Origin: Kingdonia uniflora | Taxonomy: Eukaryota; Streptophyta; Magnoliopsida; Ranunculales; Circaeasteraceae | Direction of reading: 5' to 3' | DNA: 64,000 bases | NCBI GenBank assembly: GCA_014058105.1 | Contig: JACGCM010001011.1 | Location: 1,307,501-1,371,500 of the forward strand | In this document: positions 54,281 to 64,000 of the stretch, piece by piece | Layout: every line of letters begins with the position of its first letter | Position numbering within the stretch: position 1 is the first letter of the stretch | Notes under the pieces: model-generated | Told to the model about the DNA's origin: nothing | Seen by the model: the letters and a program-made list of their open reading frames with translations, nothing else | Databases searched by the model: none | Translations under genes and position numbers: made by a program

Positions 54281-54828
54281 ATTATATCAAGTTCGATTCA
54301 GAATACTCATTCAACACATATATCTCATTTTTAACAAGATATCTATTTTTTTACATCTACTGTATAAAACTACTTCTAAACTTAAGGTTGAAGTACAATC
54401 TCATATGGATGCTCCATAACATATACTTCCAAGTCTAAGGTACACATTCTCTATATTTTAATTTGTCAATGCTTTTGTATTTCCTGTGCACCATTTCAGT
54501 ACTGTTGCCCCTAAACCAATAACAGGTTTTTGGTCTGTCTCTACACTCTATTTTTTACTTTGTAGCTCTATATTAGTGAAGCATACAAGTTAAATATTTT
54601 TTACTATGTTCTAACCTGTAGGTTCGCTTGCGAAGACAACAGGGACACTAAGGCATCTCTCTCCTTAGCGAGCTTAGTCTCTAATTTTTTTATTTTGAGG
54701 CGTATGTCCTTATGTTCCTACATCAAGGTTTACAAAAGTGACTTAGCCTACAAAATTTTATCCAACAAGCAATATCCAATCAGTTTAAAAGCATTTCTAA
54801 ATATTCATACAATCACAAAATTATCATT

Positions 54829-55860
54829 CTACTCTACCTTCTCATTTCCCCCCTCTGGATATTTATTGATATCCCCTTGGTTGTTTCGCACAGTTTGAGG
54901 TGAGACACCGTCCAGACCATCCACTACTCCAACAACAACATCTTCAACCTCTTCATCTTCCTCCTCTTCAACATAGGTGTTTTCCCTAATGGCATCCACC
55001 TCATCTTCAGAATACCCCTTTGATATAAGGTGGCGCCCAAGTCTATCATGCTCAGCTACCACCTCCTCCAAGTTCACTCTCACTTCCGTATGTAGATTGT
55101 TGATCTCTACCAATTACAAAGTCTTCAGGGCCTCCAGCCGCTTTCCCTCCTTGAGCAAGTCAGCTTTCAATCGAGCTACCTTCTTCTTAAGCTTAACTTT
55201 CGCTTTTTTCAACTCAGTTTTCTCCTCCTCGACCCTAAGGCATATCCCTTTCATCATGCGAGCAGCTTACAAAATAAACAAAATTGATGTCATTCTCAGC
55301 TCGAATCGCAATACAAAATTCATCACATATTCAAAGCATATGAACCTACCATTTTGTTCATCCCCACTTCCCCGTGGAGAGCTGCCAGCCTTGCTCTTTC
55401 CTCCACCTCTTTCAGCTCATCTTCAATAACAGGTCGATCTTCTACGACCTTCACCCCCAACATTTCAAAAGGTTCAACCCTTCTCTTTTTTGCCTTTCCT
55501 ATGGCCTCACCACTTTTTGTGATTCCAGAGGTCGAAGGACGCTTCAACATTTGCTTCTTGGAAAACGTTCGAGCTAGCTTACTTGACGTAGTAGACTCTG
55601 GTAACCCCGTGTAGTTCACTCCAGAGGCCTTGGGAAAATTCATACACCTTTCCCCATTAGTTCCCTTCTTCTTACTGCCATCAACGCCCGTCATTTGTTT
55701 CGTCGATTGAGACTTTTAAACATTTTTGGATCGGTTGTTAGCACGTTTCTTCCTCCTAATGCCAAGTTCTTCTAACACAGCCTCGAGCTCTGTCTCGTCC
55801 TAGGCAACTATATCTAATAGCGACTCTTTCCTCGCTACCTGAGACTTATGACTAGTCATT
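54829..55860 (-). pseudogene. Antisense gene, middle exons (plus copy)
   Basis: 55323-55860: MTSHKSQVARKESLLDIVA, a Lys-rich tract and ERPSTSGITKSGEAIGK-like basic region with KKRR (possible nuclear-localisation-type cluster). 54829-55260: MKGICLRVEEEKTELKKAKV, then the very acidic VEEEEDEEVEDVVVG, ending NEK at a donor-like GTAGAG (about 54834). Block order and borders match 28333-29350. Confidence 0.5.
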
Positions 55861-56039
55861 CACAAAACATTATCATCAGCAGAGCATCATACAATTTCAA
55901 CATATCAATTTCATACATTATATATTGTTATACTTACTTTATTTTACAGTTCTAAACAGAAGTTCCATGGGTTCTTCGTCAACTTTCTGAAGGCAATCAC
56001 CCTTCACCCATATCACATTATCATTCCATGGTCAACCTG

Positions 56040-56950
56040 CCGAGTTCAGATCAAAGAAATGAGGTCGAGTCGAGCTCTCAAAGAAATATGCCCTTACACT
56101 TGCAGAATAATTTTTTACCCCATAAAACTACAAAACATCCTTAGGGGATATTATCCTCATTCTCCCATCCCCTTCCTACTATTTATTCAGAAATTCACAA
56201 ATACTTATCATCTCCCACATGTTCCCATTCAACTGAGCAGGACATGCCCCGATGATGTTCATAATCCCTTTCGCCAGATTACTAAGGGGAAGACTCAACC
56301 CATACTCCAACTGAGACAGGTAACACAAAAAACCCTCTGAAAGTTTACTTTGAACATTCCTATTGAAGTACTCGAAAGAGATCGATTTGTCTATACCCCT
56401 AAATTGCCGACCGACATGTTCTACACAGCTACCCCATCTACCCCCTACAAAAGGCTTTGCAAAACTCTTTGAACACATTAGAGCGATGAGGATAGGTTAC
56501 CAATCTTATAAGGAAATCAGGAAATTGATCAACCCCTACTTCTTCCTCACTTTCAGATATTACAGTTTCGAACTCTGCGGTCGACCAGAGGTTGACGCCT
56601 CATTAACAGGTGAACTCTTATATCAACTACAGATCTACAGACGAGGGTTTGATCCTAAACACTCCTCACGATTGACCTATATACAGGTCTATGAATCTAT
56701 CATTATATTTTACATATACGTCAACCACATATAAATATCTTCATATATATCAAGCAGGTTTTCATTGATTACTATAAATAGTAAATTCTTAGATTTGCCT
56801 AAAAACAAAATATAATCTTTAAAAACACATACATATATTACCAATCCTCTACTAACCTTCTATGTTGGAATATGAATCTGAGGCAGCACCAAATCCTTCC
56901 CTCACAATGTTGTTATATAACCACCTTCGTAACTCAGTCTTCGCACATCT
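56040..56950 (-). pseudogene. Antisense gene, Transposase_28-like domain (plus copy)
   Basis: 56179-56478 is open: CYLSQLEYGLSLPLSNLAKG and PAQLNGNMWEMISICEFLNK match the YGLxLPL / PxQLxxNxW words of the plant 'putative gypsy type transposon' domain. An upstream exon end near 56870-56950 (GFGAASDSYSNIEG) has the conserved donor GTTAGTA. A downstream frame loses continuity at 56179. Confidence 0.55.
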
Positions 56951-57112
56951 CTCATGCTTTGACTATTGATCACTTTCGATTAAATCCTCTCGAGATTCTT
57001 TGCTATTTTTGTTTTTCTTCTTTCTTCTTCTCTCACTGAGCTTCAAGTTTTCAGAAGTTGAGAAACGTTTGAATGACGAAGATGAAGCAGTATTTATTTT
57101 TTCTTTCTCTAA

Positions 57113-57301
57113 CTAATGGCAGTTATTGAGCCTAACACGAGTCGTCCTCAGTTTTGGAACCGAGGCATCCCTTACTCTATCAATGTCAGACGTTTTACAC
57201 CTTTTCGGTAAAAATGTTTTCCCATCATTACCCTTTGCCTTATATTTTAATATATTTTTATCTCTCTTTTCCAAATCTCCCTCTGATCTCACCACACTCA
57301 T
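57113..57301 (-). CDS. 62-aa antisense ORF (plus copy)
   Basis: MSVVRSEGDLEKRDKNILKY... to RVRLNNCH; counterpart of 26830-27018 with the same length. Unrecognised. Confidence 0.42.
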   Translation of the reverse strand: MSVVRSEGDLEKRDKNILKYKAKGNDGKTFLPKRCKTSDIDRVRDASVPKLRTTRVRLNNCH

Positions 57302-57609
57302 GATGACTAATGCTTATACACAATCGAGTTTTCACAGCTTTTACACAAGGGATAAAATCAGAAGCTCCCTACTTTATCTATTCTTACTTCTTCTACTTAT
57401 AGTAATACTGACGTCATTTCCAAAGCTCTCAAAAAACTTTCAAATATATTCAAATTCATTTTTCACAACAGTCACAAACAGTATTCGCAACAATAGAGGA
57501 TTGATTTAACTTTTTATTCTTATTCCATTTCCTTCAAATTATTCAAACTTATATAATTACATACATTCATGCCACTCCAATTTACATTTATTTTTTATTG
57601 CCTTCACAT

Positions 57610-57957
57610 TTAATTATACCTAAAACAACCTTGATGCCCTGAGGAACCACATCCAATCAGATATCCTCTAGCAATCCTCAGATCTTCTAATTTGATCTCC
57701 TCTATAACAAACGATCTCACAACATATTTTTGAACTGTAGGATCCATCACGATTTCGCAGAACATCTCTTCATAAAAATGACATTCATACTCGCGTTTTC
57801 TCTCAATCCCATCTAATCCCTCAACTTGAACCTCCCTCATTGGTAGTTCAACATCATAATCCAAAAGTCCAAAAATCCGCTCCCGTACTTCAGCTATCTT
57901 TATCGCCAACCACCCTTTGGCGGTATAACAAATTCTCTCATATCAAGTCCGCACCAT
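57610..57957 (-). pseudogene. 117-aa-type antisense protein (plus copy), one stop
   Basis: Starts MVRT at 57957, a TGA at codon 5, then AIKIAEVRERIFGLLDYDVE and RGYLIGCGSSGHQGCF. It is equivalent to the open 26215-26568. Confidence 0.48.
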
Positions 57958-57999
57958 TCTTATATTCTTTCACCTGTTTGGAACTCATTCCCCCATTAT

Positions 58000-59028
58000 T
58001 TATACATTTTTACTAGTAATTCCCCCCAAGTCGTGATGTTGTCTTATTATCTCACAACGGAAAACCTAGTATCTTGAGAACAATTATTTATACATATCTC
58101 TTCCTATCGACCTCAGTCATCTCATCCTATTCTAAATCGATCTTATTTTTTCCAAATCAAGTATTCCGGAACGATCTCTCTAAGCTCGAACTTCCCCTTT
58201 TAAAATTTTTACAACTTTCTCTTTCCCCCAATTTTTTCAGCCCCCAAGTCGAATACAAATTCTTACACATATTTTATTTCACAAAGATAATTCTAATAGC
58301 TTGGTTATTACAAAAAGTATACTTTCTAAATCTCGCACATTTCACTTCATCTTATATTCAAAAATCTTCGAATTATTCATAACTCAATTTCTAAAGTTAT
58401 TCTATTTTATATCAACACAAAGTTTGGATAACAAATTTTATTCATCTCGAAAAAAATTACAAGTACTTTACAGATAATAAGTTTTTCAAGTACTTTTACA
58501 GATAACAAGTCTTTCAAGTACTCTGACATCAGGTACTTTACAGATAACAAACTTTTCAAATACTTTTACAGCTATAAAGTCTTTCAGGCACTCTGAGACG
58601 TCAAATCCTTCAGCTCGTTCTACTTCAGTAATTTTTCACCCTGATGCAAATCAGACATTGGAAACAACGAATATCCTCCCTCCCATGAGTTTGGATGAAG
58701 TCAAGTCAAACTTCAATTGGAAACTATGGAAGAGAAGAAATCCCTACTTGAACCAACTCTTCAAACTGAAGGTCTTCTCAGCGCAAAGAAATGATGGAAG
58801 TGCAAAAGCAAACTTTCATTCTCCATCTTCCTCCTCCACTACCATCGTCGCTTCTCTTATAACCACCACCCCCACACAGTTGGTAGAGATGAAGAGGGCC
58901 CGACCTTAGAATCCTTTCCAACGTAAGACATTAGCGCAACTTCCCCGCAGTCACGCCTATCCCTGTATCTATCTCCCCAACCTTATTCTTCGCAAGGATG
59001 CAGAGACAAACCCAACATTGCTTATCTG
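58000..59028. other. Tat-like 3' region without clear coding
   Basis: Tandem-like words CAAGTACTTTTACAGATAA(C/T)AAG occur three or four times at 58460-58590. Minus-strand scraps at 58660-58910 correspond to 25440-25560. No gene was recognised. Confidence 0.45.
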
Positions 59029-59262
59029 TTACGACAATGTAATAGAATCTCCACATACTGTAAAATCTTCCTCAGCTTCAGCCGCTTCATCTTCCGACAT
59101 TTCTTGATATGTCAGAGGAACAGGAACGGGAGTAGGCATCTCTAAGGACTGATCACCAAAATATTTCAACTTTAACCTCTGCATTTCAGTAGCAATTATC
59201 TCTTCAAGAACCATTCTTCGAGTCTTCACCATCTTCAAAATTTTCAAAGAATTTGACAACAA
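59029..59262 (-). CDS. Small antisense ORF, first in the Tat-like antisense region (plus copy)
   Basis: 77 codons; after an upstream start the conserved part reads MVKTRRMVLEEIIATEMQRL, YFGDQSLEMPTPVPVPL and an acidic tail (EDEAAEAEED). Third copy of the frame at 25039 and 38466. Confidence 0.45.
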   Translation of the reverse strand: MLSNSLKILKMVKTRRMVLEEIIATEMQRLKLKYFGDQSLEMPTPVPVPLTYQEMSEDEAAEAEEDFTVCGDSITLS

Positions 59263-59561
59263 ACAAGCATACTTTGCAACAAACCTCGGTGCAGGTACTA
59301 TTTATATAACCCTATATTTATTGTACAGGAACGTTTTCCCAAACGTCATCATTCAATATAGACGAAACTCTTCAAATCCTAATCGCCGCGTATATTAATA
59401 TTTCCATCAACATTCAATGCACGTACGTCCCCCCATAATACGCAAATTTTCCATGTAGTCAAACACCATCATTACTTCCTTCATTAGTCAAACTTCCAAC
59501 CCAAATGCCTATACCCACAAATTCTTTTTCAACTAAAGCCACTCGTGACTTCGGTTGCGAG

Positions 59562-60159
59562 TATCAACAGTCGAGCTGTCTCCAGTTTGAACTACCTCCA
59601 TGCCGGACTCACACATTCTCCACATGACATCAACAGTCAACATTACCACCTACTCTACGAACTGATGAAAAACGCGGGTCGAGCTCAAATAGAAAAGACC
59701 TGAACAAGTCAAAGACACTTGTCCCTTACGAACTTAATAGTTACTCAATCAACAACCACTAGACCACATTGTTCGAAGAACGTGCTTCAGCACGATGAAG
59801 AATTGTGGAGAAGGCCTATATAAAGAAGAAGTTTAAGAAGAGACAAGGACCAAAAAATACATGAGAAATCACCAAGAAAACTACATTTTCTAGATTCTCA
59901 AAACTTCAAACTTTTTATTCACAAGATCAAGCATTTCTAAGTCGAGAGATCACTTGTAATAAGGATTCAGCCTCAAACACTAAAAGTCACTATTACAAAA
60001 ACCCTCAACTTAAGGTCATGTTTTTTGTTACCTATTTAGAGGTTTTCCACGCTAAATTACCTGTGTTATTTCTTACTTTTTATTAGATTTTTATCATAGG
60101 TAAATTGGTGTAAGAACTAATTCCAAGCTACTTCGAGCTTACAGAATTAGGCCATTACA
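59562..60159 (+). repeat. 3' LTR, Tat-like plus copy
   Basis: Aligns with 41938-42558 from CGAGCTGTCTCC onward. Its first 30 or so bases differ (TATCAACAGT in place of TGTAGGGGGC...). It ends CATTACA, followed by TTTTC. Confidence 0.8.
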
Positions 60160-60603
60160 TTTTCAATCATCTACAATATCAGTTAACATTGGTCCATTAT
60201 TCGACAAAAAAAATTATATTGCCGATGATCGAAAATTTCCAAGTATGAAGTAGTCATTCAGGCACATGTACAATTTAGATTAGTAGCAGTAAATTATCGA
60301 TTTGTATATTAGGCCGACAATAATTTAACTATATTATCGATCATCGACAATTTAAATCTCAGATAAAGATAACAGTATGCATTAAATCATTGAAGCACTG
60401 CTAAAATGTTCTACAGAGGCATTATTACTAGAATTCGACATTCAGAATTGAGATTCATATACAACAGTGTGCCAATTTAATTGTGTATACCACAAAAAAT
60501 GGGATATACAAATACTTGTCAAAAAAATAGGCATCAGCAAGGGCCACCTGAGAAACATATATCATAAGAGTTACAACACTCTTGATATAGGGGCATATAA
60601 TGG
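60160..60603. other. Host repeat with ATTATCGA/CGACAAT words
   Basis: No gene was recognised. Contains ATTCGACAAA, AATTATCGATTTG, GGCCGACAATAATTTAAC and ATCATCGACAATTT. 60320-60360 resembles the empty-site sequence split by the Tat-like element at 41937/60160. Confidence 0.5.
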
Positions 60604-61391
60604 TTATCCAAAAATGAAAGGATAAGAGTACCGTAACAAACCAGCAGTGATCAAGTCATTCAATTGATAACCTTTCACTTTGTGTTCTCTTAGTAATGCC
60701 TTAAATTTTATGGTCCTCACATCAAAATACCTCATCAATTGTTCTTGTTGAAACCTTGGTGGAATATCCAATTTTGCGTGACTGAAGAACATAGTAGAAA
60801 CTGGAAGAATCGGTACATCAAACCTTGGAAACAAACGAACGAAGTGATTGTCCGACCGCAAACCAAAACACTAATAATTATTAGTATCCATAAGAAAGTT
60901 ATGGAATCTGTCCTCATTCGATAATAAGTTTTTCTTTCGTGCCCAAAAAAGGGGTAAAAATGTATATGCTTCAATGTGGCTAATGAAGGCCACAACCATC
61001 TCATAACAAGTTAATAGTAAATTCCCCATATGTCCATACTCCACATGCTGATGACCAAACAAAATGTCTGCAACAAGGATTCATACACCTTCTCACTGGC
61101 TGGACTGAATCGTATACCCAATGTCTGACTAAAAATACTCTACCAAAACGAGGGGCTTTTGGTGGAAAATGACTTTAACGTTTTAATTACATCCTAGAAT
61201 CTATGTTGACTCTGATGCTGTATCATTGCCGGAACCCTAAAATAAGAATTGCTATCATCCATGTCGACGCCATGAAGATCTAAAAGATACTTCGCCCACG
61301 GTTGGAATAGAACTTCTTCTAACTTCTTCTTAGACATATTCTCCCTCCTAGCCATGATGACATTTTCATGAGTTAGCCTCGTGGAGACCAA
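60604..61391 (-). pseudogene. Unrecognised decayed gene, 3' part (minus strand)
   Basis: Overlapping minus-strand pieces in changing frames: 61194-61391 (NVIMARRENMSKKKLEEVLF, LLDLHGVDMDDSNSYFRVPA), 60871-61062 (EYGHMGNLLLTCYEMVVAFI) and 60604-60861 (LFPRFDVPILPVSTMFFSHA, HKVKGYQLNDLITAGLL). The composition is protein-like, with tryptophans and prolines in ordered context, and frameshifts rather than introns separate the parts. I do not recognise the family. It may continue the plant-mobile-domain-like gene starting near 63760. Confidence 0.4.
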
Positions 61392-61765
61392 GTCTTCTTG
61401 ATAATCTCCCTTGGGTACCTACTGTGCTATTGTGAAGAATCTTTCATTCTAGTCAAACAAAGTTATTCAAAGGTTAGGTCCCCCATCCCTTCACTCGCGA
61501 ATGCCTAATTCAATGATTGATGCCAAACCTCCTGAAACAACAATTAAATGTTAGAGTAGATACTAATAAGTGCATCAATAAAGTTTATGAATAATAACAT
61601 ATGGGTGACTTAGGTACAAGAGTTAGGAATAGGTCATACCCATTCATTGTTATCTACTTCCAAAGTCTTCTTCTTCTCTTCAACATTAAGTAACTTCTTA
61701 CGTTGAAAAACAATGAGTACATTACGATAAACAGTGAAATAAATATTCCATAAAATAAATATGGA

Positions 61766-61781
61766 AGGGGGGGGGGGGGGG
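61766..61781 (+). repeat. G16 homopolymer
   Basis: Sixteen consecutive Gs in AT-rich sequence; prone to sequencing-length error. Confidence 0.9.
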
Positions 61782-62367
61782 CGCTTATGAGATCATTAGT
61801 TTCCTCCGTATATCTCACGACCTCTTTCTTATACTTGAATGTCCAGTTCAGTATCTATTCCAAATACATGAAGGAGATGAGCTATAAAGTCCTACACATT
61901 ATTAAACTTTAATAAAGTTACTACTATCAAACCTAGCAAAGAGATATGAGGTTTTTGGATAATCAAACACAAACTCCCCTTCACTAACTACAAAATTTGT
62001 ATTAATTTTGAGAGGCTTACAAAATCTTCTTTTGCAGTCAACTTCTTCTAAACTTCCTCATACGTAGACAATAAGTCATCATACTTCTTTGCTAGGTTTA
62101 GGTCTAGCATAGGGTGATGTGATGGGACAATATCAAACTGTTCAAAACATGTAGCACAAGAACAATGTTACCAAAGTTACAAATAATAAAGCCATAACCC
62201 AATAAAAAAATTGGTAAACTCACAGGTGTAGCTGGTGGAAGTTGCAAGTCTAACTGCTCTAACAAAAGGACATTGACCGCTTCTAGTGACTCATTTTATT
62301 TAGACTGCACACATTTGTAAAATAATTACGCCACATGCATGAATGATTAAGCGCCCTCAATAATTAA

Positions 62368-62619
62368 TTAGGGGTTTTTAACATCTACATACCACAATAC
62401 CTTCTTATTCAACTCAATGGATAAGCTCACATTACAGTCTTCAAGGCCAGATGTTTGCCTTAGCTCTACCTCCAAAATTGTATTTTTTTTCTTGTAAATT
62501 CTTGCACTCCAATATCTACAATCAAAAATTTTATTATGAAAAAATGAGTTAGGAATAAAACAAACAATGGAGGGATAATGATATCTGCCTAAGACCTTAC
62601 ATTCGAATCTAACTGCCAC
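62368..62619 (-). pseudogene. Unrecognised open stretch, possible exon of the minus-strand gene
   Basis: 83 codons: MAVRFECKVLGRYHYPSIVC... ending LNKKVLWYVDVKNP. No known domain was recognised. It sits between the coiled-coil piece at 63042 and the piece at 61391 on the same strand. Confidence 0.25.
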
Positions 62620-62888
62620 GGTAGATCTGTGTATGCTAGTGTACGTTGTTTATCAAGTACACGCTTCAGTTGCATATCTTCTTTTATTTGATCAATGGTT
62701 TCTCTCAACAAATTACATTCACTTATCTGAGGTTAAGATGAGATGAAATAATTATTCATAACCCAATTAAAACTGTACATGTGAACTTTAGTCCAAAATA
62801 AGCTCTAAATTGTTGACCCACTGGAAATTTGACAATTTCCTAACATGTCTTACTAGGTTATTGCCAATCTAGATAATATCAATTATGC

Positions 62889-62994
62889 ATAATTTCACAC
62901 ACACTGCCATAATTGTCGAACTCACAACGATATTATATATGTATAACTTCACACACACTGCCATAATTGTCAAACTCGACAATATTATATATGC
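62889..62994. repeat. Two-copy 53-bp tandem repeat with ATTGTC words
   Basis: The unit TTCACACACACTGCCATAAT followed by TGTCRAACTC and ATATTATATATG occurs twice in tandem. It contains ATTGTCGAACTC and CTCGACAATATT, the host-repeat motif. Confidence 0.75.
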
Positions 62995-63041
62995 AGTTTT
63001 CACATAAATACTAACATTAAGTTGCATACAGATAGTAAACA

Positions 63042-63227
63042 TTACGCATCGTAGGAAATATAACTAACCTTCTCTTTCAGGGCCACTGCTAGCTTTATGC
63101 TAGCTTCAGAGTCTTTATCTCTATCTTCCTTAAGCTTCTGAAGTTCGGTATTTAAGAAGGTGATTTGCTGATCCAACCCGTCATATTCACCTCGTGCTTG
63201 CATGGTATCATGCCCATTTGGAGACAT
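63042..63227 (-). pseudogene. Coiled-coil piece of the minus-strand gene
   Basis: 61 codons, MSPNGHDTMQARGEYDGLDQ then ITFLNTELQKLKEDRDKDSE; a short heptad-type stretch. It lies between two other open pieces on the same strand. Confidence 0.35.
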
Positions 63228-63295
63228 AGTGGCATGGTCGTTGAGTTACAGAAGTAGGGCATAAAAGTGGATAGAATATTTGGGAATAAATTTTG

Positions 63296-63770
63296 TTAGC
63301 TCCTATATGGGAAGTTAATAAAATTATTGTAAGATGAACTAACCGATGCATCATATTGTTCACCAACATTTTCACATTGGTCCACGAGTGATGAACGTTC
63401 CTCATTGACACAAGATTTCTTCCGCCGATGAATTTCGAATAACCCAACATCATCATCTGCAGCTAAGTCAACAGTAATGGGACATATCCTCATCCACGAA
63501 ATACTCATAAACCACTCAAAGTATCCCTCCGTACATACTGCAGGCCCTTCTCGTACCCTCTGCCCCTTTTCATCCTTCTTCAAAACCCATTCCTTCCACT
63601 TCTTTCTAGAGAAGTAATCAATCTACTCATACTTAGGGCTATATTTTCTTGGCTCTTCAGAGATCCATAGGTCAGACACCTCTAGACATCTTGGCTTTGT
63701 GGGGATGCTTTCAATCCGAGAGAACTGCCGGACAACCCTATTTGGGTAAGTAGGGTTGAACATGGTATGG
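63296..63770 (-). pseudogene. Possible plant-mobile-domain (PMD) remnant
   Basis: Minus strand from about 63765: MFNPTYPNRVVRQFSRIESI, then a stop, WKEWVLKKDEKGQRVREGPA and EGYFEWFMSISWMRICPI. The xYPxRVxRQF...IP pattern followed by YxxWF...RI resembles the C-terminal half of the plant mobile domain (PMD/MAIN-like) found in transposon-derived plant genes. The match is by eye and weak. The open part is 63296-63583. Confidence 0.33.
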
Positions 63771-63775
63771 ACTTG

Positions 63776-64000
63776 CTAACTCCCCATAGAAATATGTGAT
63801 CTCCTTGAACGCATGTGCAATATCCCTTTTATCTCTATATGGGTCCCATATAACCTACGTGATAAATGAGTCAACTGTATTATGCTATCAATTGCAAAAG
63901 AAATGGGTAAGACATCTGAAGAAAAATTTGTGCAAGAGCCAAATAAAGACGGAGAAGACATCTGATTAACTTACATCCTCGACTTTGAAATTGTCCAATA
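63776..64000. other. Right edge, upstream part of the minus-strand gene or its intron
   Basis: A 61-codon open minus-strand stretch (63776-63961) has no recognised features. The region ends at the window edge. Confidence 0.3.

Larger units (their letters stand above)
41938..60159 (+). mobile_element. Tat-lineage-like Ty3/gypsy retrotransposon, plus copy (18.2 kb with nested insert)
   Basis: 5' LTR 41938-42558, primer site TGGCGCCATCTGTGGG at 42561, gag, protease, RT, RNase H, integrase to 47631, a nested copia-like insert (47632-52505), minisatellite, antisense gene (minus strand, 52806-59262), 3' LTR 59562-60159. The flanks TTGTC (41933-41937) and TTTTC (60160-60164) fit a target duplication with one mismatch. 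Removing the element rejoins ATTTATATTGTC to AATCATCTACAATATC, a host-repeat word. Pol is full of stops and lacks part of RT. Confidence 0.85.

Noticed and set aside
58074..58382. Plus-strand 102-codon hydrophobic open frame
   Set aside because: Very AT-rich, Phe/Leu/Ser composition typical of random AT sequence, and no counterpart in the sister Tat-like copy.
41938..60159. Endogenous pararetrovirus
   Set aside because: LTRs, primer site, near-identical target duplication and gypsy domain order with integrase identify an LTR retrotransposon; no movement protein or coat-protein features were seen.

Overview
This is plant nuclear DNA, most likely from a eudicot. It is AT-rich, has GT-AG introns, holds a tandem pair of plant type-1 (cytosolic, 9-LOX-like) lipoxygenase genes, and is otherwise dominated by nested LTR retrotransposons. 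No bacterial gene organisation, rRNA, tRNA or CRISPR was seen.

Layout. (1) Positions 1-20280 hold the lipoxygenase pair. LOX-A has exons 2-9 at 3869-13182, with exon 1 off the left edge. LOX-B is complete, nine exons at 16516-20232 encoding 867 aa. LOX-A carries two retrotransposons in its introns: a 3.3 kb non-autonomous gypsy-type element in intron 1 (243-3497, TSD GTTTT) and a 5.0 kb reverse-oriented Ty3/gypsy element in intron 4 (5807-10847, TSD CATAA, 186-bp LTRs). Its exons and splice sites are nevertheless intact. Between the two genes lie a kinase remnant and a palindromic duplication of a GRAS-domain fragment.

(2) Positions 20281-24746 hold the LOX-B 3' flank, the start of a repeat rich in ATTGTC/CGACAAT words, and a second copy (minus strand) of the non-autonomous gypsy family. 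The two copies share the same loss of reverse transcriptase and integrase.

(3) Positions 24747-39090 hold a minus-strand Tat-lineage-like Ty3/gypsy element (LTR, PBS, gag, protease, RT, RNase H, integrase). Its 3' half carries an antisense, apparently spliced multi-exon gene. Its 5' LTR is fused to the 3' end of another copy.

(4) Positions 39119-41260 hold a FAR1/FHY3-like (MULE-transposase-derived) pseudogene with FAR1, MULE and SWIM parts.

(5) Positions 41938-60159 hold an 18 kb plus-strand sister of the Tat-like element, inserted into the ATTGTC repeat (TSD TTGTC/TTTTC). It has the same antisense gene and is itself interrupted by a gag-only copia-like element (47632-52505).

(6) Positions 60160-64000 continue the ATTGTC-type repeat and hold a decayed minus-strand gene whose first part resembles the plant mobile domain.

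The working genes are the two lipoxygenases, which by family would make 9-hydroperoxides of linoleic and linolenic acid at the head of the 9-oxylipin pathway. The most notable observations are the spliced antisense gene conserved in both Tat-like copies, a Coffa-site Ala-to-Ser change in LOX-B, the GRAS hairpin, and TTCGAA-palindrome arrays in LTRs of otherwise unrelated families.
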